Part shown: one piece after another, positions 29,581 through 35,372 of the stretch
How positions within the stretch are numbered: position 1 is the first letter of the stretch
How the letters are laid out: every line of letters begins with the position of its first letter
Origin: Bacteroidota bacterium
Lineage (GTDB): Bacteria > Bacteroidota > Bacteroidia > AKYH767-A > OLB10
Assembly: GCA_016717725.1 (NCBI GenBank)
Contig: JADKFA010000027.1
Coordinates: 1-35,372 of the forward strand
Length of the DNA: 35,372 nt
Direction: 5' to 3'
Notes under the pieces: generated by a model
What the model was told of the DNA's origin: nothing
Database searches by the model: none
Seen by the model: the letters and a program-made list of their open reading frames with translations, nothing else
Made by a program: the position numbers and the translations under genes

Positions 29581-31611
29581 ATGAAACACATTTTACTATT
29601 CTGCATCGCACATTTATTATTCATTTCATCAAAAGCGCAATGGGTACAAACTAATGGACCTGGAGGGGGCAATATCCAGGCATTTCACGCCAAAGGAAAT
29701 GATTTCTTTGCAGGCACTAATACGAACGGAGTTTATGTTTCGAACACAAGCGGAAACTCATGGAATCAAATTAATAATTTACTAAGCTATGAATCCGTTA
29801 CAGCTATTACATCCTATGGTAATTATTTATTTGCAGGCACCGAAAAAAATGGCGTATTCCGTTCCATTGATAATGGTAATACGTGGGTAAAAAAAAACAA
29901 TGGTTTAACGAATAAAAAAGTCCTATGCATGAATGTAATGGATTCCACTATTTATGTTGGCACTTACTACGGCGGTATTTTTGTATCTAACAACCATGGA
30001 AATACGTGGGCAGGCATGAATACTGGTCTTTCTAACACAACAGCCATTTACGACTTAGAAGTACGTGGTGATACAATCGTGGCGGCAACAAGTCTAGGGT
30101 CCATTTCCTATTTAGTAAAAAACACAAGTACCTGGATTCTATCAACAGGGCCTAATTTCCCAGGCATATATTCATTTTCACTGCTGGGTGACTCTATTTT
30201 TGCTATAGGCCAATTAAATATCCACTTATCTCCAGATTTTGGACAAACCTGGACGGTAATTAATGCAGGACTTCCTACAAATATTTTTCTAAGTGATTTA
30301 GCAATTATTGGCAACAATATTTATTTAGGAACTCCATATAATTCTGTTTACACATCAAGCACCAGTAATATTTTCTGGACACAAATTAAAACCGGAATGA
30401 CGAATTACTATGTGAATTCTCTGGATACGAGTAATTCTACACTTTATGCTAATACTTACGGCGGCATTTATCAATTGGACAGTGGTAATAACTGGACAGA
30501 AATTAATAATGGAATACAAAATTCAATGGTTTATAAAATGGCTTCAGAGGGCAATGATCTCTATGCAGCCACTAATGGAGGTGTATTTAGAAGTTCAGAT
30601 TTTGGAAACACATGGGACGACATCAACAATGGTTTATACTGCGAAGCAACCCAAGCTGTAGCAATAGATGGAGCAAACATTGTAGCAGGAACTTTTGGTG
30701 AGGGAGTTTACTTCTCTAGTGATACCGGTGCCAGTTGGACATTAGTTAATACCAACATGACTACTCCATATGTAAATGATTTATTGATAGACGGTACTTT
30801 TATTTATGCTGCTACTCAGAATTCTGGACTGTATAAAACAAGTTTCGGATCAAACTCGTGGAATAATATTGCAGCCCCTCTAGGACCCTACTTCTCATGG
30901 GACTATTCATTAGCTCAACACAATAATAATTTATACGTCGGCGGACAATATGGAGCAGCACAATCAATAAATAATGGATTGAGTTGGCCAATGATTCTAA
31001 GTAATGCTGCCCAGCTTTCTGTGAAGGACTTTGCATTTGATAACAACATAATTTTTGTTGCCACGGAAGAAGATGGCGTACATTTATCGAGCAATGGTGG
31101 CACCACTTGGACTGCAGTGAACAACAACTTTATCGATCTCAATGTCCGAACATTAGCCATGTATAATTCTTATCTGTTTGCAGGAACCGAAACTGGGATT
31201 TTCTACACAACGAATTCAGGAAACACATGGTCTATGATCTTTGGAATGACTAATAATGATATTTTATCTCTTGAAATTATAGGAAACCAAATTTTCGCTG
31301 GCACAAATGGAGGAGGTGTTTTTAAGAATGGCAGTTTATTAACTGCACTTGATGAAGCAGGAAAGACCGGACAACAATTTCAACTACTTCCCAATCCTGC
31401 GAATGAGGAAATAAATATTCAATTCCAAAACACAACTGTTAATTTAAACAACATATCAATTTCTAATTTAGTCGGTGAAAAGATTATACAAAGAAAACTG
31501 AATCAGGAAAAACAGTTGAAAATAAACATCGAACATCTTCAACCCGGAATTTATTTCATAAATTCTAGTGGAGAAAAAGGAGGTTCATCACAAAAATTCG
31601 TAAAATTATAA
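29581..31611 (+). CDS. T9SS-secreted Asp-box (BNR) propeller protein
   Basis: Intact 676-residue secreted protein. Signal peptide MKHILLFCIAHLLFISSKAQ. About a dozen repeats of about 45 residues carry Asp-box motifs of the S-x-D-x-G-x-x-W type: SIDNGNTW, SNNHGNTW, SPDFGQTW, SSDFGNTW, SSDTGASW, SSNGGTTW, TTNSGNTW. They alternate with strands such as IYVGTYYGGIF and LFAGTETGIFY. This pattern is known from sialidases, Ycf48 and sortilin-like propellers, but no sialidase catalytic set is visible. A T9SS type A sorting domain ends it (LLPNPANEEINIQF, NLVGEKI, LQPGIYFI, KFVKL). Probable surface or secreted binding protein; ligand unknown. Confidence 0.9.
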   Translation: MKHILLFCIAHLLFISSKAQWVQTNGPGGGNIQAFHAKGNDFFAGTNTNGVYVSNTSGNSWNQINNLLSYESVTAITSYGNYLFAGTEKNGVFRSIDNGNTWVKKNNGLTNKKVLCMNVMDSTIYVGTYYGGIFVSNNHGNTWAGMNTGLSNTTAIYDLEVRGDTIVAATSLGSISYLVKNTSTWILSTGPNFPGIYSFSLLGDSIFAIGQLNIHLSPDFGQTWTVINAGLPTNIFLSDLAIIGNNIYLGTPYNSVYTSSTSNIFWTQIKTGMTNYYVNSLDTSNSTLYANTYGGIYQLDSGNNWTEINNGIQNSMVYKMASEGNDLYAATNGGVFRSSDFGNTWDDINNGLYCEATQAVAIDGANIVAGTFGEGVYFSSDTGASWTLVNTNMTTPYVNDLLIDGTFIYAATQNSGLYKTSFGSNSWNNIAAPLGPYFSWDYSLAQHNNNLYVGGQYGAAQSINNGLSWPMILSNAAQLSVKDFAFDNNIIFVATEEDGVHLSSNGGTTWTAVNNNFIDLNVRTLAMYNSYLFAGTETGIFYTTNSGNTWSMIFGMTNNDILSLEIIGNQIFAGTNGGGVFKNGSLLTALDEAGKTGQQFQLLPNPANEEINIQFQNTTVNLNNISISNLVGEKIIQRKLNQEKQLKINIEHLQPGIYFINSSGEKGGSSQKFVKL

Positions 31612-31708
31612 ATGAGTGATTTACTTTTAAAATGTGATTTGCATATTTCAACTTCAAGTATCTATCGCAAATCGCAATGAATCGATATTGAGGGAGAATG
31701 AGTAGGAA

Positions 31709-31726
31709 TTCCGATAGCTATCGGGA
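31709..31726. repeat. 18-bp palindrome, copy 4 (one mismatch)
   Basis: ttccgatagctatcggga, one base off the perfect copy. It lies in the gap between the Asp-box gene and the tRNA-Leu remnant, which otherwise holds short GAGAGCGAG-type runs and no gene. Confidence 0.8.
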
Positions 31727-31831
31727 GGGAGAGGAAAAAGCAGAACTAAGAACAGCGCTCTCGTAATTGATCTATCGGCACATTTAAAAAAAACTCAAAT
31801 TGAGACTTTATAGTGAGAGCGAGAGCGAGGA

Positions 31832-31879
31832 AAAACAGAAAGAGCAACAGTGCTCTCGCTCTGTTGCTCTTTCTGTTTT
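31832..31879 (-). terminator. Rho-independent terminator downstream of tRNA-Leu
   Basis: Perfect 19-bp inverted repeat (arms 31832-31850 and 31861-31879, 10-base loop). On the minus strand it begins one base after the tRNA 3' end and its second arm runs into TTTTT, the layout of an intrinsic terminator for the original tRNA gene. Confidence 0.8.
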
Positions 31880-31880
31880 G

Positions 31881-31944
31881 TACCCGGGACGGGAGTCGAA
31901 CCCGTACAGCTGTAAGGCCACAGGATTTTAAGTCCTATGATGTC
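31881..31944 (-). tRNA. tRNA-Leu(UAA) 3' fragment (5' half missing), probable attachment site
   Basis: Read on the minus strand from 31944: GACATCATAGGA, anticodon loop CTTAAAA (anticodon TAA), stem mate TCCTG, long variable arm as in class II tRNAs, T arm ACGGG-TTCGACT-CCCGT, then the acceptor 3' strand CCCGGGT and discriminator A at 31881. CCA is not encoded. The 5' acceptor strand and most of the D arm are absent: the sequence right of 31944 has no match to ACCCGGG and no D-loop. This is the remnant left when an element integrates into the 3' part of a tRNA gene; an intact copy should exist at the far end of the element. tRNA-Leu genes are known targets, for example for the Bacteroides element NBU1. 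Confidence 0.85.
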
Positions 31945-32066
31945 GACTGATAACCAACTATTTAGTAATTATTACATCTGCATTTTAGTGCAAAATGGTG
32001 CTTTTTCGCACTCCATTTCCGCACTCCGACAACACTCCTATTCTTTATTCAAAAACAATAAAACTT

Positions 32067-33142
32067 ATGAAAAAACTCACACTCTCCGTCACCTCTTCTC
32101 AGCGAAATCCTGAGATCGAAAAACTAATTCTTTTAATAGACAAAGAATTAAAGGAACTAGCACAAAAAAATGCACAGCATTTTGCAAAAAGCGATAATCC
32201 CAAAGCAGAGGATGCTTCATTGGATCCCTATACAAATGACATCCGAACAGGCTATGAAGCATTACAGGCAAAGGTGCTTCACAAACTTCAACCAGCTACA
32301 CACTTCCCAGAAGCTTCAATAGATGCCGATCATCTAAAAGAAAAGGATAAACAACTAGACATTGAAATTCGAAAGAATGAAGACCAAAACAAAAAAGATG
32401 AATATGAATTAGGGAATTTTCGTCCTTCTTCGATAAAGGGTAGACTTCGATTAACTGTATTACTCACGCTTATATTAACTATCGGGGAAACAATATTTAA
32501 TGCAATTAGTTTTAGCGTACTTGGAGAAAACTTGCTCTTCTCGTTGTTCCTTTCTTTAACCATTTCTGTAGCTGCACTTGTCTTAGCCCATTTCTCCGCA
32601 TTCCTCTTTAAATCCGCAAAGTCAACGGTTCATAAGTGGTTGATAGCTTTTGTCACTTTGTTAATAGTATCAGCCTTATTTAGTGCTTTAGCCGTTTTTA
32701 GAGCCAACTATCTTGAATATCATCAAGTCCACATTTCACCTGTGTATTTCTTCATTTTCAACATCTTTTCTTTCTCGTAGCTGGTTTAATAAGTCTCTTC
32801 CTCTTACCAACTTGGCAGGATATCAAGGAAAATCTGCACAAGATAAAACTTGATAAAGACATTAATAAAAGGAAGGAAGTGATAGATAAGTTTAAAGTGC
32901 AGAAAACTCAACTTAAAAAAATCGTTCTTGATAACACCAAAATAAGAGTACGTGATGCTTATTATGCAACTTATCAAACTGAATATATCAACAAATTACA
33001 CAAAGAAACAATAGCTCAGTTTAAAACATACAATCTATCTTCTAGAACCGATGGAGTCGTTCCCCATTGTTTCAATCAACTCACTTCAGATTTGGATAAA
33101 CCACATTATGATTTCATACTTGATAACCCCGTTGAAAAATGA
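32067..33142 (+). CDS. Four-helix membrane protein with coiled-coil ends, one frameshift
   Basis: Not recognised as a named family. About 358 residues when one T is added to the four-base run at about 32769, which turns NIFSFS-stop into NIFFFLVAGLISLFLLP and joins the next frame. The N-terminal 125 residues are polar and helical with likely coiled coil (ELKELAQKN, KEKDKQLDIEIRKNEDQNKK). Four hydrophobic helices lie at about 128-245, and the C-terminal 110 residues are lysine-rich and helical (KIKLDKDINKRKEVIDKFKV). I chose ATG 32067 (MKKLTLSV) over 31995, which would add an unlikely peptide next to the attachment site. It overlaps the next gene by four bases (ATGA). Its place before the coupling protein suggests a role in transfer, but this is inference. 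Confidence 0.7.
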
Positions 33143-33870
33143 AAAACCAACTACTTCAATTGTTCAAAATAGTATTTATACTCTTCCTTCTAGGGATAAC
33201 AGTGAAAGTCTTTCCATTTGAGAAATTCAAGACAAAAAAATCAGCTATTTCTATTATGAATGATGTGACTGAAAAGCACTCTACTCTATTAGAACCCCAA
33301 AGCTTAATTCAACAATTCAAGATAAAAGAAAACAAGTTTGAAGGATATACTTTTCGACTTATTAATTTGAGTGATGTGAGTTTAAATCCTGTTTTGCAAT
33401 ACTCCATTGAAGCATCGCCAATGATTCTCTCAAATGAAATAAAAAGAGATTCAGAAATAAAGCAATTCGAAGATTCAATTTTGTTGAACCTTTCAAATTC
33501 GCAAAGTGATACTTCAGGACGGTCACACTCATCTGTTTATTCACCCATAGCAAAGGAGCTTACCATATTAAGCATGATTGAAGCAGACACTAAGATTTTA
33601 GTCGTGAACTCTGACTTAATGGAAAACACACCAAAATTTTCTTTGTATAATAAAAACACATACTTCAACTCAGCAGAAGTAAAAAGGATATTCAATGAAA
33701 GCTATCCACTTCCCAATTTAAAAGGGATAGAAGTATATCTTATCTATCAGCCCAACTCTCCTAATACAGACAACACTTATAAACTAATTAGCCAAGTCTA
33801 TAAAGAACTCCTCACAGAAAAAGGGGGGGCAGAAGTATATACTCTTGCAAACTTTATTAAAACAAAATAG
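33139..33870 (+). CDS. Membrane-anchored vWA-like protein of a conjugative element, function unknown
   Basis: 243 residues. One hydrophobic segment at about 8-27 probably anchors it in the membrane. The rest resembles a von Willebrand A-like fold: a strand ending in a DxT motif (SIMNDVT, D42 and T44), a hydroxyl-rich segment SHSSVYSP (about 129-136), and a strand ending in an acidic residue (ILVVNSDLMEN, D159). These could form a degenerate metal site. I recall proteins with the same NDVT and SDLMEN signatures near transfer genes in Bacteroidota, but I cannot check this. It is coupled to the preceding gene by a four-base overlap and followed three bases later by the 49-residue gene. Confidence 0.65.
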   Translation: MKNQLLQLFKIVFILFLLGITVKVFPFEKFKTKKSAISIMNDVTEKHSTLLEPQSLIQQFKIKENKFEGYTFRLINLSDVSLNPVLQYSIEASPMILSNEIKRDSEIKQFEDSILLNLSNSQSDTSGRSHSSVYSPIAKELTILSMIEADTKILVVNSDLMENTPKFSLYNKNTYFNSAEVKRIFNESYPLPNLKGIEVYLIYQPNSPNTDNTYKLISQVYKELLTEKGGAEVYTLANFIKTK

Positions 33871-33873
33871 GCA

Positions 33874-34023
33874 ATGGACGGAGAAGACGTACTTAAAAGG
33901 GGATTGCGATTTATTCTTATGCTTCTATGGAAACTTATCTTGGTATCAGTGTGGGGAACACTTCGATTGATTGAAGTTGTTTTGTCTCACATCAATGGAT
34001 ATTTAAAACAACTAATTAAATAA
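33874..34023 (+). CDS. Small membrane protein, 49 residues
   Basis: Not recognised. ATG 33874, stop TAA 34021-34023. One hydrophobic helix (FILMLLWKLILVSVWGTL) is flanked by charged ends (MDGEDVLKRGLR, GYLKQLIK). It starts three bases after the preceding stop and ends nine bases before the coupling-protein start. The tight packing on one strand makes it a credible gene despite its size; it may be a small subunit working with the coupling protein. Confidence 0.55.
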   Translation: MDGEDVLKRGLRFILMLLWKLILVSVWGTLRLIEVVLSHINGYLKQLIK

Positions 34024-34032
34024 CTAATCTCT

Positions 34033-35372
34033 ATGAATATCATCATTTCACTCATCACTTCCATATTTGAGTTATTCGAAAAACTGCTTCGATTTACATT
34101 TGAGTTTTTGGAAGCTTCCTATAGCGCAATACCTAAGCGGAATGAAGGATACAACGCACAGTTTGCTTCACCTGGAGCTATTCTTTCAAGAAGAGAAACA
34201 GGATTTTGTTTAACAGGTAATAGGAATCAAAGTAAAAAGTTATCTTTTCAAAATACCATCGCCATCGGTGGCACAGGATCAGGTAAGTCTAGTGTAATTC
34301 TTTTACCATCACTATACACTATGAAAGATTCCATCATTGTTCACGATCCTTCAGGAGAACTCTTTAATAAATCATCGGGGCCTATCTTCTTTCACAAGGC
34401 TATGATGTGAAAGTATTAAACTTTGCTAATCCAAAAGTTTCAGTATTCTACAATCCTCTTGCACGAGCGAATACGAATTCAGAAATACAAAAGGTAGCAT
34501 CCATGCTTGTCTTTGCAGGGCAAGGCGGAAAAGCAACTGATCCATTTTGGAATACACAAGCGGTAGCGCTTCTTACTCTACTTATAACAATTTTAAAAAC
34601 ACAAGAAGAAGAATTCCAAAACCTATATAATGTACGGCATCTATTAAATGAAATGGGAGGTAATTCAAAGTCGATTGATTTACTCTTTAGCAAATATGCA
34701 GATCCAGTCACGTTTTCTGAATACAAAAGTTTTATATCGTATGATGAGAAAATCGTGTCTGGAGTTGTTGCAAGTTGCAAGGCTTCTCTTCAAACATTTG
34801 CAGACTTATCTATTGCGCAAGTTACATCAAAGGACACTCTTGATATGCAAGAATTTCGTTCAAAGAAAGTTTAACTTTGTTCATTCAAAATTCTATTGCT
34901 GACCAGCGATACTCTTACTCTAACAAGCATCCTATTTGAGCAATTTTCTCATATTTACTCAGTCGCTTTCCTTCAATAAATGAACAAGATATTTTCTTGC
35001 TGATAGATGAAGCCTCTTCGTTAAACCTCCCAACGTTGCCGTTGGCTGTTGCCAATTGCCGAAAGCACAATGCAGGTATTCTTATCCTATTGCAGGACTA
35101 TAATCAGCTTATTCACAACTATGGAAAATACAACGCTGATGCTATTCGTGCCAATTGCACCACAAAGATGTTCTTCACAGGACTCTCACACGAATTAACT
35201 AAAGAATTAGAAGTGACACTTGGAAAGTTCGAGTATGAAGACGAAAAGAAAAATAAAGCTATTCGTCCACTTTTAACCAATGATGAGATACGTACGATGA
35301 AATCCAATCAAGCACTTATCATTTCAGGAAATCACAATCCAATGATTGCAAGACTTCGTCCTTATTATAAAA
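34033..35372 (+). CDS. Type IV coupling protein (VirD4/TraG family ATPase), frameshifted, runs off window
   Basis: Couples the relaxase-DNA complex to the type IV secretion channel at the inner membrane. A hydrophobic N-terminus is followed by Walker A GGTGSGKS at residues 79-86, SIIVHDPSGELF, the region VLNFANPKVSVFYNPLARAN, and DPFWNTQAVAL. Further on are Walker B IFLLIDEAS (about 34990-35020), LLQDYNQL with the QxxxQ-like element, NCTTKMFFTGL, and the final SGNHNPMIARLRPYYK at the window edge. At least four one-base corrections are needed: one G at about 34377 (SSGAYLLSQGYDVKVLNF), one T at about 34872 (SKKVLTLFIQNS), and shifts near 34920 and 34945. All main motifs survive, so the gene is probably intact in the organism. 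The 3' end is missing. Confidence 0.85.

Larger units (their letters stand above)
31945..35372 (+). mobile_element. One end of an integrative conjugative or mobilizable element (incomplete)
   Basis: Starts at the broken tRNA-Leu and contains only genes of unknown function plus a VirD4/TraG coupling protein, all on the plus strand and closely spaced. The first 120 bases have no gene and carry short direct repeats (cgcactcc at 32007-32014 and 32020-32027, acactcc at 32032-32038). Integrase, relaxase and the rest of the transfer genes are not in the window. The right limit is the window edge, not the element end. Confidence 0.7.

Noticed and set aside
29581..31611. Sialidase (Asp-box protein)
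   Set aside because: Asp boxes alone are structural; the arginine triad, Tyr/Glu pair and FRIP motif of sialidases are not visible.
31881..31990. Complete tRNA-Leu with an intron in or near the anticodon
   Set aside because: No 5' acceptor strand (ACCCGGG) or D arm follows within reach, no group I intron features are seen, and the next genes belong to a transfer element.
31995..32066. Earlier start for the first element gene
   Set aside because: The added 24 residues look non-coding, lie over the direct repeats near the attachment site, and MKKLTLSV at 32067 is a normal start.

Overview
This window is a stretch of chromosome from a member of the Bacteroidota. It is AT-rich, it carries several predicted type IX secretion system (T9SS) cargo proteins with C-terminal sorting domains, it has SprB-type and SBBP repeats, it has futalosine-pathway menaquinone genes, and several starts are preceded by TAnnTTTG-like -7 boxes. 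The genus cannot be fixed from the sequence.

Layout. Positions 166-7467 (minus strand) hold two T9SS cargo genes built from about seven repeats each, a TauE/SafE membrane transporter, and a POT/PTR2 peptide transporter. Most of these genes are interrupted by small indels, and the POT gene also contains a 184-bp anomalous low-complexity stretch. Positions 7750-19015 are housekeeping: alaS, divergent from an M23 (LytM) peptidase plus MerR regulator pair; a compact mqnD-hldD-gtrA operon (menaquinone, heptose and polysaccharide functions); an endonuclease/exonuclease/phosphatase membrane protein; and a minus-strand group of a DUF454 protein, an acidic YD-repeat protein and a UbiD-family decarboxylase. 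Positions 19200-31611 hold surface and secreted proteins: a giant protein of about 2,040 residues with Ig-like and SprB repeats, a beta-helix protein upstream in the same operon, a second seven-repeat SBBP protein, and an Asp-box propeller. Two of these have clear T9SS sorting domains; the giant and beta-helix pair do not.

At 31881-31944 lies the 3' part of a tRNA-Leu(UAA) gene without its 5' half, directly followed on its 3' side by a strong hairpin terminator. Everything to the right looks like one end of an integrative conjugative or mobilizable element: a four-helix membrane protein with coiled coils, a vWA-like membrane-anchored protein, a 49-residue membrane protein, and a VirD4/TraG-type coupling protein running off the window. 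The integrase, relaxase and intact tRNA copy must lie outside the window.

Many frameshifts, from the first gene to the coupling protein, are repaired by adding or removing one base, usually in a short homopolymer. This points to indel errors in the sequence more than to gene decay, although real decay cannot be excluded where lesions cluster (2.0-7.5 kb). Intergenic DNA carries several repeat families, including an 18-bp palindrome in four places, a 77-92 bp tandem repeat, and a 60-bp direct repeat.
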